This document shows, in pieces, positions 41,053-49,373 of a DNA stretch of 64,000 nt (position 1 is the stretch's first letter; each line of letters opens with the position of its first letter). The stretch comes from Pseudomonas frederiksbergensis (GTDB lineage Bacteria; Pseudomonadota; Gammaproteobacteria; Pseudomonadales; Pseudomonadaceae), in assembly GCF_003732275.1 (NCBI RefSeq), contig NZ_MOBM01000039.1, positions 482,356 to 546,355 of the forward strand, in the 5' to 3' direction. Below the pieces are notes generated by a model. The model saw only the letters and a list, made by a program, of their open reading frames with translations, ran no database searches and was not told the origin of the DNA. The translations under genes were made by a program, and so were the position numbers.

Positions 41053-43947
41053 ATGCAAACCGACACAACTCGCGAGAACCCGCAGGGCACCTTGCCGCAG
41101 GCCGCCGATTCGAATTCGGATCTGTCCGCCACCGCGCCAGGCCAACTGCGCGTGATCAAGCGTAACGGGACTGTCGTTCCTTACACCGATGACAAAATCA
41201 CCGTCGCCATCACCAAAGCGTTTCTTGCAGTTGAAGGCGGCACCGCTGCCGCTTCGTCGCGCATCCACGACACCGTTGCTCGCCTGACCGAACAGGTCAC
41301 CGCGACCTTCAAGCGTCGCATGCCATCGGGCGGCACCATCCACATCGAAGAAATCCAGGACCAGGTCGAACTGGCCCTGATGCGTGCCGGCGAGCAGAAA
41401 GTTGCGCGCGACTACGTGATCTACCGCGACGCCCGTTCCAAGGAACGCGCTGTACGCACCCCTGCCGAGGACGCGGTACAGGCTCACCCGTCGATCCGTA
41501 TCACCCGCGCCGATGGCAGCCTTGCACCTCTGGACATGGGTCGTCTGAACACCATCGTCACCGAAGCGTGCGAAGGCCTGGAAGAAGTCGACGGCGACCT
41601 GATCCAGCGCGAAACCCTGAAGAACCTGTACGACGGCGTGGCCCTGACCGACGTCAACACCGCACTGGTGATGACCGCCCGTACGCTGGTCGAGCGTGAG
41701 CCGAACTACTCGTTCGTGACGGCTCGCCTGCTGATGGACACCCTGCGTGCCGAAGGCCTGAACTTCCTGGGCGTCGCCGAGAGCGCGACCCACCACGAAA
41801 TGGTCGACCTGTACGCCAAGGCGCTGCCGGCGTACATCGCCAAAGGTATCGAATTCGAATTGCTGAACCCGGTTCTGGCGACTTTCGACCTGGAAAAACT
41901 CGGCAAGGCAATCAACCACGAGCGCGATCAGCAGTTCACGTACCTGGGCCTGCAAACCCTGTACGACCGTTACTTCATCCACAAGGACGGGATCCGCTTC
42001 GAACTGCCGCAGATCTTCTTCATGCGCGTGGCCATGGGCCTGGCAATCGAAGAGAAGAACAAAGAAGACCGTGCGATCGAGTTCTACAACCTGTTGTCGT
42101 CCTTCGACTACATGTCCTCGACCCCGACCTTGTTCAACGCCGGCACCCTGCGTCCACAGCTGTCGAGCTGCTACCTGACCACCGTGCCGGATGACCTGTC
42201 GGGCATCTACCACGCGATCCACGACAACGCCATGTTGTCGAAATTCGCTGGCGGCCTGGGCAACGACTGGACGCCGGTTCGTGCGCTGGGTTCGTACATC
42301 AAGGGCACCAACGGCAAATCCCAGGGCGTTGTGCCGTTCCTGAAAGTGGTGAACGACACCGCCGTCGCCGTTAACCAGGGTGGCAAGCGCAAAGGCGCTG
42401 TCTGTGCCTACCTGGAAACCTGGCACATGGACATCGAAGAGTTCATCGAACTGCGCAAGAACACCGGTGATGACCGTCGTCGTACCCACGACATGAACAC
42501 CGCCAACTGGATCCCTGACCTGTTCATGAAGCGCGTCTTCGATGACGGCCCGTGGACCCTGTTCTCGCCATCCGAAGTTCCGGATCTGCACGACCTGACC
42601 GGCAAGGCTTTCGAAGAGCGTTACGAGTACTACGAAGCCCTGTCCCAGTACCCAGGCAAGATCAAGCTGTTCAAGACCATCCAGGCCAAAGACCTGTGGC
42701 GCAAAATGCTGTCCATGCTGTTTGAAACCGGCCACCCATGGCTGACCTTCAAAGACCCGTGCAACCTGCGCAGCCCGCAGCAGCACGTGGGCGTGGTTCA
42801 CAGCTCGAACCTGTGCACCGAGATCACCTTGAACACCAACAAGGACGAGATCGCCGTTTGCAACCTGGGTTCGATCAACCTGCCGAACCACATCACTAAC
42901 GGCAAGCTGGACACCGCCAAGCTGGAACGCACCGTGAACACCGCCGTTCGCATGCTCGATAACGTTATCGACATCAACTACTACTCGGTGCCACAAGCGA
43001 AGAACTCCAACTTCAAGCACCGTCCGGTCGGTCTGGGCATCATGGGCTTCCAGGACGCTTTGTACCTGCAGCACATCCCTTACGGTTCCGACGCTGCCGT
43101 CGAGTTCGCCGACAAGTCGATGGAAGCGGTCAGCTACTACGCGATCCAGGCGTCCTGCGACCTGGCCGACGAGCGCGGCGCTTACGAGACGTTCCAGGGT
43201 TCGCTGTGGTCCAAAGGCATCCTGCCGCTGGATTCGCAACAGATCCTGATCGAGCAACGTGGCCAGCAGTACATCGACGTTGACCTGAACGAAACCCTGG
43301 ACTGGGCACCGGTTCGTGCCCGTGTGCAGAAAGGCATTCGTAACTCCAACATCATGGCCATCGCACCGACCGCGACCATCGCCAACATCACTGGCGTGTC
43401 GCAGTCGATCGAACCGACTTATCAGAACCTCTACGTGAAATCGAACCTGTCGGGCGAATTCACCGTAATCAACCCGTACCTGGTTCGCGACCTGAAGGCT
43501 CGCGGCCTGTGGGACTCGGTCATGATCAACGACCTGAAGTACTACGACGGTTCGGTACAGCAGATCGAACGCATCCCGCAAGAACTCAAAGAGCTCTACG
43601 CGACTGCGTTCGAAGTGGACACCAAGTGGATCGTCGACGCGGCCAGCCGCCGTCAGAAGTGGATCGACCAGGCTCAATCGCTGAACCTGTACATCGCCGG
43701 CGCTTCGGGCAAGAAGCTGGACGTGACCTACCGCATGGCCTGGTACCGTGGCCTGAAAACCACCTACTACCTCCGTGCCCTGGCCGCGACCAGCACCGAG
43801 AAGTCGACCATCAACACCGGTAAGCTGAACGCCGTCTCCAGCGGCGGCAACCACGGTGACGATTCGGTTCTGGCGGCTCCTGCCGGCCCTGCTCCAGTGC
43901 CGAAGGCTTGCGCCATCGACGAGCCGGATTGCGAAGCTTGCCAATAA
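41053..43947 (+). CDS. nrdA: Ribonucleoside-diphosphate reductase class Ia, alpha subunit NrdA
   Basis: 964 residues from the ATG at 41053; an ATG six codons earlier overlaps the ribosome site and is less likely. Two ATP-cone domains occupy about 35-230 (VIKRNGTVVPYTDDKITVAITKAF; IRITRADGSLAPLDMGRLNTIV), giving dATP feedback. Catalytic cysteines are in QLSSCYLT, SSNLCTEITL (with the Glu) and AVCNLGSINL. The C-terminal redox pair is CEAC. It reduces NDPs to dNDPs with the NrdB radical subunit. In most Pseudomonas nrdB follows nrdA; here a terminator and then flagellar genes on the other strand follow. Confidence 0.97.
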   Translation: MQTDTTRENPQGTLPQAADSNSDLSATAPGQLRVIKRNGTVVPYTDDKITVAITKAFLAVEGGTAAASSRIHDTVARLTEQVTATFKRRMPSGGTIHIEEIQDQVELALMRAGEQKVARDYVIYRDARSKERAVRTPAEDAVQAHPSIRITRADGSLAPLDMGRLNTIVTEACEGLEEVDGDLIQRETLKNLYDGVALTDVNTALVMTARTLVEREPNYSFVTARLLMDTLRAEGLNFLGVAESATHHEMVDLYAKALPAYIAKGIEFELLNPVLATFDLEKLGKAINHERDQQFTYLGLQTLYDRYFIHKDGIRFELPQIFFMRVAMGLAIEEKNKEDRAIEFYNLLSSFDYMSSTPTLFNAGTLRPQLSSCYLTTVPDDLSGIYHAIHDNAMLSKFAGGLGNDWTPVRALGSYIKGTNGKSQGVVPFLKVVNDTAVAVNQGGKRKGAVCAYLETWHMDIEEFIELRKNTGDDRRRTHDMNTANWIPDLFMKRVFDDGPWTLFSPSEVPDLHDLTGKAFEERYEYYEALSQYPGKIKLFKTIQAKDLWRKMLSMLFETGHPWLTFKDPCNLRSPQQHVGVVHSSNLCTEITLNTNKDEIAVCNLGSINLPNHITNGKLDTAKLERTVNTAVRMLDNVIDINYYSVPQAKNSNFKHRPVGLGIMGFQDALYLQHIPYGSDAAVEFADKSMEAVSYYAIQASCDLADERGAYETFQGSLWSKGILPLDSQQILIEQRGQQYIDVDLNETLDWAPVRARVQKGIRNSNIMAIAPTATIANITGVSQSIEPTYQNLYVKSNLSGEFTVINPYLVRDLKARGLWDSVMINDLKYYDGSVQQIERIPQELKELYATAFEVDTKWIVDAASRRQKWIDQAQSLNLYIAGASGKKLDVTYRMAWYRGLKTTYYLRALAATSTEKSTINTGKLNAVSSGGNHGDDSVLAAPAGPAPVPKACAIDEPDCEACQ

Positions 43948-43984
43948 GCTGAGCGGGTGAGCGCTGAGAGGCGCTTACCTCGAT

Positions 43985-44026
43985 AACCCCCGATCAGTCC
44001 TCTGGATTGACCGGGGGTTTTCTTTT
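43985..44026 (+). terminator. Rho-independent terminator after nrdA
   Basis: A 16-bp near-perfect stem from AACCCCCGATCAGTCC to GGATTGACCGGGGGTT, loop TCT, then TTCTTTT. Confidence 0.92.
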
Positions 44027-44056
44027 GCCTTGAGGAACGTGGTGGCCCGGCTGACG

Positions 44057-44134
44057 CCATCGCGAGCAGGCTCGCTCCCACAGGGATTTGTGGTGTTGCA
44101 TAGATCCAATGTGGGAGCGAGCCTGCTCGCGATG
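44057..44134. repeat. REP doublet, family A
   Basis: GCCATCGCGAGCAGGCTC arms, spacer with GTTGCATAGATCCAATG as at 36973-37054. Confidence 0.95.
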
Positions 44135-44185
44135 AGGCCAATACAGACAACCACGATGTCAGTGCCTGAGACAAATCCCGGCTAT

Positions 44186-44210
44186 AAAAAAGCCCCTCTT
44201 GCGAGGGGCT
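44186..44210 (-). terminator. Terminator of flgBCDE
   Basis: Stem AGCCCCTC / GAGGGGCT with TTGC loop and an A run at left, which is a T run for minus-strand transcription coming out of flgE. Confidence 0.9.
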
Positions 44211-44239
44211 CTTTGTGAAACGCTACCCGCCAACCCGCA

Positions 44240-45553
44240 TCAGGTCATCTGAATGATGGTCTGCATGATGGTGCTCTGGGTGGAGATGGTCTTGGCGTTC
44301 GCCTGGTAGTTGCTCTGCGCCTTGATCAGGTCAACCAGTTCGTTGGTCAGGTTGACGTTGGACTCTTCCAGGGAGTTGGATACGACCGAACCCAGAGTAC
44401 CGGTTTTCGGCGCGTCGACACCGGCCACACCGGAAGCGAAGGTTTCTTTCCAGCGGGTACCGCCCACTGGCTGCAAGCCTTGCTCGTTGGCGAAGCTGGC
44501 GACCGCCACCTGGCCGATGGCCTTGGTCTGCTGGTTGCTGAAGTTGGCGGTCATGACGCCGCTGGCGTCGATGGTCAGGCTGGAGATCTGGCCAGTGGCG
44601 TAGCCGTCCTGGAATTGGGCAGTACGAGCGGTTGGCGAGTTGTAAGAGGTGGTCAACGCCATGTTGAACGCAATACCACCAGTGGCCGCGACGGAACCGT
44701 TCGGACCCCAGGTCACAGGAGTCGTTGCGGCGTTGGTCACGGCACCAGGCACCCAACCAGTCATGGTCAAGGTGTTGCCAGTCTGGGTCCAGCCAGCACC
44801 CGCCGTCAGCGTGTTGATGCTGCCGTCGGAGTTGAAAGTGATGTCGGCGGTGATCGCCACTGGAGGCGTGGTAGCAGGGTTGGCCGGGGAACGACCGTCC
44901 ATGTAAGTGTGAACACGCCAAGCGTTGGTACCCGTTTTCACGTAGTACTGATCCATGGTGTGCTCGTTACCCTGGCTATCGTAGACCTTGGTAGAAATGG
45001 TCTTGTTATAACTGTTGGTATCGGTGGGACTGAACGGCGTCACCGTCGGCGTTGTTTCAGCCGAGTTCAGGTTCATCGTCTGATCAACCTTGGTCGTCGG
45101 GTTCGGCTTCAGACTCGAAGTATCAATCTTCAAGTCAGTCAACACGCCATTGATGATCTTGCCGTTGGCATCGACGCCATAACCCTGCAGACGGTTGCCG
45201 TTGTTATCAACCACATAGTTTTCAGCGTCAGTCTTGAACGCACCGGCACGGGTGTAGCTCAGGGAACCGTTGTCGCTGAGGATGAAGAAGCCGTTGCCCT
45301 GGATGCCCATGTCGAGCACGTTGCCGGTGTTGTTCACGTCGCCCTGGCCGAACTGCTGGGAAACGTTGGCCAGACGCACGCCGTTGCCGACGGTCTTGCT
45401 GCCGGTACCCAAGCGAGTGGCCGAGTACACGTCTTCGAATTCTGCACGGGACGATTTGAAACCGGTGGTCGCAACGTTGGCGATGTTGTTGCCGGTCACA
45501 TCCAGTTGTTTGTTGGCTGCATAGAGACCGCTAAGGCCGATATTGAAAGACAT
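44240..45553 (-). CDS. flgE: Flagellar hook protein FlgE
   Basis: 437 residues. The N-terminal rod/hook motif MSFNIGLSGLYAANKQLDVTGNNIANVATTGFKSSRAEF and the C-terminal LEESNVNLTNELVDLIKAQSNYQANAKTISTQS coil are those of FlgE; the middle (about 80-350) is variable, Thr- and Asn-rich and surface-exposed. It polymerises into the hook outside the cell after export by the flagellar type III system. Last gene of the flgBCDE run; a terminator follows, so flgF and later rod genes are not in this transcript. Confidence 0.96.
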   Translation of the reverse strand: MSFNIGLSGLYAANKQLDVTGNNIANVATTGFKSSRAEFEDVYSATRLGTGSKTVGNGVRLANVSQQFGQGDVNNTGNVLDMGIQGNGFFILSDNGSLSYTRAGAFKTDAENYVVDNNGNRLQGYGVDANGKIINGVLTDLKIDTSSLKPNPTTKVDQTMNLNSAETTPTVTPFSPTDTNSYNKTISTKVYDSQGNEHTMDQYYVKTGTNAWRVHTYMDGRSPANPATTPPVAITADITFNSDGSINTLTAGAGWTQTGNTLTMTGWVPGAVTNAATTPVTWGPNGSVAATGGIAFNMALTTSYNSPTARTAQFQDGYATGQISSLTIDASGVMTANFSNQQTKAIGQVAVASFANEQGLQPVGGTRWKETFASGVAGVDAPKTGTLGSVVSNSLEESNVNLTNELVDLIKAQSNYQANAKTISTQSTIMQTIIQMT

Positions 45554-45584
45554 ATTCCACTCCTTTGTGCCGTGCTAGTCGGCT

Positions 45585-46274
45585 CTATATACCAATGGTT
45601 TGTACTTTGGACAGGGCAACGCTGCCCATGCCTGCCAGGTTCAGCATCAACTCACCGCCGGTCTGGCTGATGGTCACGCTGTTGACCGTTGCCGGCAGGT
45701 AAGTAATCAGTGAAGTGTTCGTGTCGTCGATGGTGGTCGTCGCGCCGAAGGTGTAGGTGCCCGCCGGCGCCACGACGCCCGCATCGTCCTTGCCGTCCCA
45801 GATAAAGCTGGAATTGCCCGCGCTCTGGCTACCCAGTTCGAGCGTGCGAATGGTTTTACCCTCGGCGTTGTTGATCTTGATGGAGACCCCGGATACTGAC
45901 GAAGGCACGACGACGGTCCCGTTGAGGCTCTTGGAGGTGTCGACCACTGCTTTGTCGGTTTGCGCAATGACCGAGCGGCCCACCAGCGAAGAAGCCTGCA
46001 AGGCTTGCGAGGAGCTGTAGCTGCTGGCAAGGCCGCTGACCGTATCGTTCAGCGTGGTGATACCTTCCAGACTACTGAACTGCGCCAGCTGTGCCACGAA
46101 CTCGCTGTTGTCCTGAGGATCGAGCGGGTTCTGGTTTTTCAGCTGAGTCACCAGCAATTGCAGGAACGCATCCTTGCCCAGCGCCTGCCCACCGGTAGCG
46201 GCCGAGGTCAGACTGTCTTTGATGGTAGGAGTCTGGACCGAAGAGTTGGCCAGAACATCGCTGATAACGCTCAT
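45585..46274 (-). CDS. flgD: Flagellar hook-capping scaffold FlgD
   Basis: 229 residues. The N-terminal export and assembly motif GKDAFLQLLVTQLKNQNPLDPQDNSEFVAQLAQFSSLEGI is diagnostic. The C-terminal half has the FLgD tudor-like and Ig-like layout (IKINNAEGKTIRTLELGSQSAGNSSFIWDGKDDAG). It caps the growing hook and is not kept in the finished filament. Confidence 0.96.
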   Translation of the reverse strand: MSVISDVLANSSVQTPTIKDSLTSAATGGQALGKDAFLQLLVTQLKNQNPLDPQDNSEFVAQLAQFSSLEGITTLNDTVSGLASSYSSSQALQASSLVGRSVIAQTDKAVVDTSKSLNGTVVVPSSVSGVSIKINNAEGKTIRTLELGSQSAGNSSFIWDGKDDAGVVAPAGTYTFGATTTIDDTNTSLITYLPATVNSVTISQTGGELMLNLAGMGSVALSKVQTIGI

Positions 46275-46289
46275 ATGAATCGCCCCTTA

Positions 46290-46733
46290 TCACTGACCGA
46301 GGGTCAGGACCTTCTGCATCATGGTTTTGGCGGTGTTCATCATTTCGGCGTTGGTCTGGAACGAACGGCTCGCGGAAATCATGTCGGCCATTTCTTCGAC
46401 GACGTTGACGTTCGGGTAGTAGACGTAGCCCTTGGCATCGGCGGCCGGATGGTTCGGCTCGTAGCGCGCTTCAAGGTTGCTCTGGTCTTCGACCACGCCC
46501 AGCACTTGCACGCCTTGACCGGCCGCGTCCTGGTTCTGGAACAGCGAATCGCTGCCGCCGCTCTGGCCGCCCTGGAACATGGTGGCAAACACGGGGTGAC
46601 GGGCACGGTAGGTCTGGTCGATGCTCGACGAGACGGTCTCGGCGTTGGCGATGTTCGAGGCCACGGTGTTCAAGCGAGTGGTCTGAGCACTCATGCCGCT
46701 ACCGGCAATGTTGAAAACACTGGATAGAGACAT
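46290..46733 (-). CDS. flgC: Flagellar basal-body rod protein FlgC
   Basis: 147 residues. N-terminal FNIAGSGMSAQTTRLNTVASNIANAETV and C-terminal VVEEMADMISASRSFQTNAEMMNTAKTMMQKVLTLGQ form the rod coiled coil. It begins 3 nt after the flgB stop. Confidence 0.96.
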   Translation of the reverse strand: MSLSSVFNIAGSGMSAQTTRLNTVASNIANAETVSSSIDQTYRARHPVFATMFQGGQSGGSDSLFQNQDAAGQGVQVLGVVEDQSNLEARYEPNHPAADAKGYVYYPNVNVVEEMADMISASRSFQTNAEMMNTAKTMMQKVLTLGQ

Positions 46734-46736
46734 GGA

Positions 46737-47144
46737 TTACTCTCCGCGCAGGGCTGACACGAGCCCTTTGAATTTACTGTTGAGCAGGGTGAAGCTGGCC
46801 TGGAAGTTGACCGCGTTTTCCGCGTAGTTCGACTGTTCCAGTTGGGCGTCCACGGTGTTCTGGTCGATCGACGGTTGCATCGGCGTGCGATACATCAGCG
46901 ACTCGTCGCCATTGCCCAGGCCTTCAGCTTCGATATGACGGCTGTTGGTCATGTTCAAGGCGAAAGTGCCGTTTTTGGTTTTCTCGTTCTGCTCGGCGAG
47001 CACTTTCGAGAAGTCCAGATCCCGAGCCTTGTAGTTCGGGGTGTCGGCGTTGGCGATGTTGTTGGCCAGGACTTCGGCACGCTGAGCGCGGAAGCCCAGG
47101 GCTTGTTCGTGGATACCGAGCGCTTTATCGAAGCTGATGCTCAT
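46737..47144 (-). CDS. flgB: Flagellar basal-body rod protein FlgB
   Basis: 135 residues from the ATG at 47144 (MSISFDKALGIHEQALGFRAQRAEVLANNIANADTPNYKARD). The longer frame to 47255 runs through the sigma54 promoter and is rejected. FlgB is the proximal rod protein and first gene of the flgBCDE operon. The promoter at 47189-47204 gives a 5' leader of about 35 nt. Confidence 0.96.
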   Translation of the reverse strand: MSISFDKALGIHEQALGFRAQRAEVLANNIANADTPNYKARDLDFSKVLAEQNEKTKNGTFALNMTNSRHIEAEGLGNGDESLMYRTPMQPSIDQNTVDAQLEQSNYAENAVNFQASFTLLNSKFKGLVSALRGE

Positions 47145-47188
47145 GTCGGGAAACCTTTGGGTGACCTGATTTTTCGTACGATGGATAT

Positions 47189-47204
47189 AGCAAGCGGCGT
47201 GCCA
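47189..47204 (-). promoter_or_regulatory. Sigma54 promoter of flgBCDE
   Basis: On the minus strand TGGCACGCCGCTTGCT is a perfect -24/-12 match. The start of transcription should be near 47178. Confidence 0.88.
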
Positions 47205-47229
47205 ATTCAAAAAAGCCCGTAAACCGGGG

Positions 47230-47312
47230 CTTTGCCGGCAGTGGCAAGGCGGCAATGCCAGAAAAGCGGCAACCGATTTCCGCCGCCTGCCGCTTTTCTG
47301 CCGCTTCTACGC
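47230..47312. promoter_or_regulatory. CGGCA/TGCCG cluster, possible FleR-type enhancer of flgB
   Basis: At least five CGGCA or TGCCG motifs, including a 13-bp perfect inverted repeat (CAGAAAAGCGGCA at 47259-47271 and its complement at 47288-47300), lie 25-110 bp upstream of the sigma54 promoter. That is the usual place for an activator of this promoter class; FlbD/FlrC-type activators recognise CGGCA-like cores. Confidence 0.5.
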
Positions 47313-47327
47313 CGGTAAGCACATACC

Positions 47328-47411
47328 TGTAGGAGCTGCCGAAGGCTGCGATCTTTTGATTTTGTTTTTTAAGATAAAGATCAAAAGATCGCAGCCTTCG
47401 GCAGCTCCTAC
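47328..47411. repeat. REP doublet, family B
   Basis: TGTAGGAGCTGCCGAAGGCT and its inverse, with an inner inverted GATCTTTTGATTTT / AAAGATCAAAAGATC. It directly abuts the long terminator stem at 47412. Confidence 0.93.
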
Positions 47412-47490
47412 GTGATGCAAGAGCGACAGGCATAAAAAAAGGGAGCCCTTTGGGACTCCCGTTTTTTTATGCCTGTCGCTCTTGCATCAC
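47412..47490 (-). terminator. Very long terminator stem overlapping the cheR 3' end
   Basis: Positions 47412-47440 and 47462-47490 are a 29-bp perfect inverted repeat (ends GTGATGCAAGAGCG / CGCTCTTGCATCAC). Between them is a further stem GGGAGCCC / GGGaCTCCC with a TTT loop. The right arm includes the cheR stop codon. A and T runs next to the inner stem make it a terminator in both directions. Confidence 0.88.
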
Positions 47491-48314
47491 TTCGCCTTGT
47501 AAATGATCCCCGGGCTGCACTGGACCATTTGATAATGATCCGGCAAACCGTTCAGCGCTTCGGACGCGCCAAGGAACAGATAACCGCCGGGCTTGAGCGT
47601 GCTGTGGATGCGCAACAGGATGTCTTTCTTCACCTCGGCGGAGAAGTAGATCAGCACGTTGCGGCAGAACACGATGTCGAACTTGCCCAGGCTCGCGTAG
47701 CTGTCCAGCAGGTTGAACGAGCGAAACTCCACCCGACTCTTGATCGGCGCCTTGATAGCCCAGCGCCCCGGCCCTTTCGGGTCGAAGTAACGCTGCAGGC
47801 GCTCGGGCGACAGACCGCGGCCGATGGCCAGGCTGTCGTACTCGCCGGTCTTGCAGTTGGTCAGCATGGTGCCGGACAGGTCCGTGGCAACGATCTGCAC
47901 GCCCATCTTCAACTGACCCATATTGACCCGCTCGAACTCATCGATGGACATCGACAGCGAATACGGTTCCTGACCCGACGAACACGCCGCCGACCAGATC
48001 CGCAGGCGCTGTCCGGGGCTGGCCTTGATCGACTCAGGCAATACCTTGTTCTTCAAGACTTCAAACGGATAGGTGTCACGAAACCACAGGGTTTCGTTGG
48101 TGGTCATGGCATCCACCACCATCTCGCGCAAACCGCTGCGCGGTTGGGTCTGGATGCGCTGAACCAGTTCACCCAGCGATTTGATGCCCTGCTGTTCCAT
48201 CAGTTTGCTGAGACGGCTCGAGACCAGGTATTGCTTGTTTTCACCGAGCAAAATGCCACAGGCTTTTTCCAGGAAGACCCGGAACTGTTCGAAATCCAAA
48301 TTACCCGTAGACAA
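47487..48314 (-). CDS. cheR: Chemotaxis protein methyltransferase CheR
   Basis: 275 residues. N-terminal helical domain (FEQFRVFLEKACGILLGENKQYLVSSRLSKLM) and SAM-binding domain with RIWSAACSSGQEPYSLSM, IVATDLSGTML and FDIVFCRNVLIYFSAEVKKDILLRIHSTLKPGGYLFLGASE. It methylates receptor glutamates in adaptation. It follows cheV, 45 nt away, and matches the cheR1 locus next to flgA-flgM in P. aeruginosa. Confidence 0.96.
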   Translation of the reverse strand: MSTGNLDFEQFRVFLEKACGILLGENKQYLVSSRLSKLMEQQGIKSLGELVQRIQTQPRSGLREMVVDAMTTNETLWFRDTYPFEVLKNKVLPESIKASPGQRLRIWSAACSSGQEPYSLSMSIDEFERVNMGQLKMGVQIVATDLSGTMLTNCKTGEYDSLAIGRGLSPERLQRYFDPKGPGRWAIKAPIKSRVEFRSFNLLDSYASLGKFDIVFCRNVLIYFSAEVKKDILLRIHSTLKPGGYLFLGASEALNGLPDHYQMVQCSPGIIYKAK

Positions 48315-48359
48315 AGATACCGCCTCTTAAATCGTGTTGACCGCCGGGGCAGAAGGCCC

Positions 48360-49292
48360 CTAGCTGTTATCTGCTGCTTTGATCCGGTCGACTACCCGGG
48401 ATGCCAGGTCATCAGGACGGAATTTGGCCAGGAAGTCGTCAGCACCAACCTTCTTGACCATCGCCTGATTGAACACACCCGACAACGAAGTATGCAGGAT
48501 GATATGAAGCTTTTGCATGCGCGGGTCGGCGCGGATCTCAGCCGTCAGGGTGTACCCGTCCATTTCCGGCATCTCGATGTCGGAAATCATCATCAGGAAC
48601 TCTTCTTCCGGCTTCTTGCCCTCGTCGACCAGTTTGCGCAGGTAATCCAGCGCTTGCCGACCGTCGTTCAACGCCACCACTTCGACGCCGACCGTTTGCA
48701 GGCAACGGGTCACCTGCTTGCGCGCCACCGATGAGTCATCGACCGTCAGCACGCGCAAGGACAATGCCTTGTGCTGAGTCTCGACATCCACCACGCCCAC
48801 CGAAATCGCTTCCGGTGTCGGCGCCACTTCCGCCAGCACCTTCTCGACGTCGATGATTTCGACTAACTGGTTGTCGACCCGAGTCACAGCCGTCAGGTAG
48901 TGATCGCGCCCGGTGCCCTTGGGTGGCGGATGGATCTCCTCCCAATTCATGTTGACGATGCGCTCCACCGACCGAACCAGGAAACCCTGGGTCTTGGTGT
49001 TGTACTCCGTGATGATCACGAAGGGATTGCTTTGATCTTTCAGCGCCCCGGAACCGGTCGCCATCGCCAGATCCAGAATCGGAATGGTCGCCCCCCGAAT
49101 ATTTGCCACACCGCACACGACAGGACTGGACTTGGGCATCAGGGTCAGCTTGGGGCATTGCAGCACCTCGCGAACCTTGAACACGTTGATCCCATACAGC
49201 TGCTGGCCGTCGAGACGGAACAACAACAGCTCAAGGCGATTCTGCCCTACCAGTTGCGTGCGCTGGTTCACCGAATCCATTACACCAGCCAT
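48360..49292 (-). CDS. cheV: Chemotaxis coupling protein CheV (CheW-REC)
   Basis: 310 residues. CheW domain at about 15-165 (LLLFRLDGQQLYGINVFKVREVLQCPKLTLMPKSSPVVCGVANIRGATIPILDLAMA) joined to a receiver at about 180-305 (VLTVDDSSVARKQV; acceptor Asp in MMISDIEMPEMDGYTL; DDFLAKFRPDDL). It couples receptors to CheA and is tuned by phosphorylation. First gene of the cheV-cheR unit, divergent from flgA. Confidence 0.96.
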   Translation of the reverse strand: MAGVMDSVNQRTQLVGQNRLELLLFRLDGQQLYGINVFKVREVLQCPKLTLMPKSSPVVCGVANIRGATIPILDLAMATGSGALKDQSNPFVIITEYNTKTQGFLVRSVERIVNMNWEEIHPPPKGTGRDHYLTAVTRVDNQLVEIIDVEKVLAEVAPTPEAISVGVVDVETQHKALSLRVLTVDDSSVARKQVTRCLQTVGVEVVALNDGRQALDYLRKLVDEGKKPEEEFLMMISDIEMPEMDGYTLTAEIRADPRMQKLHIILHTSLSGVFNQAMVKKVGADDFLAKFRPDDLASRVVDRIKAADNS

Positions 49293-49346
49293 GCCCAGAC
49301 TCCTACACCAACGCTAAGTGTGTTGCGACGCACATTCATCACTAAA

Positions 49347-49362
49347 CGGCACGGCGCTTGCT
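49347..49362 (+). promoter_or_regulatory. Sigma54 promoter of flgA, very close to the start codon
   Basis: CGGCACGGCGCTTGCT matches TGGCAC-N5-TTGC except for the first base, with correct spacing. The predicted transcript start (about 49373) falls at the proposed flgA start codon. Confidence 0.7.
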
Positions 49363-49373
49363 TTTTAACTCTT

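Noticed and set aside
40810..43944. 1044-codon minus-strand open frame across nrdA
   Set aside because: It is the antisense shadow of the strongly biased nrdA coding sequence; the plus-strand protein is unmistakable NrdA.
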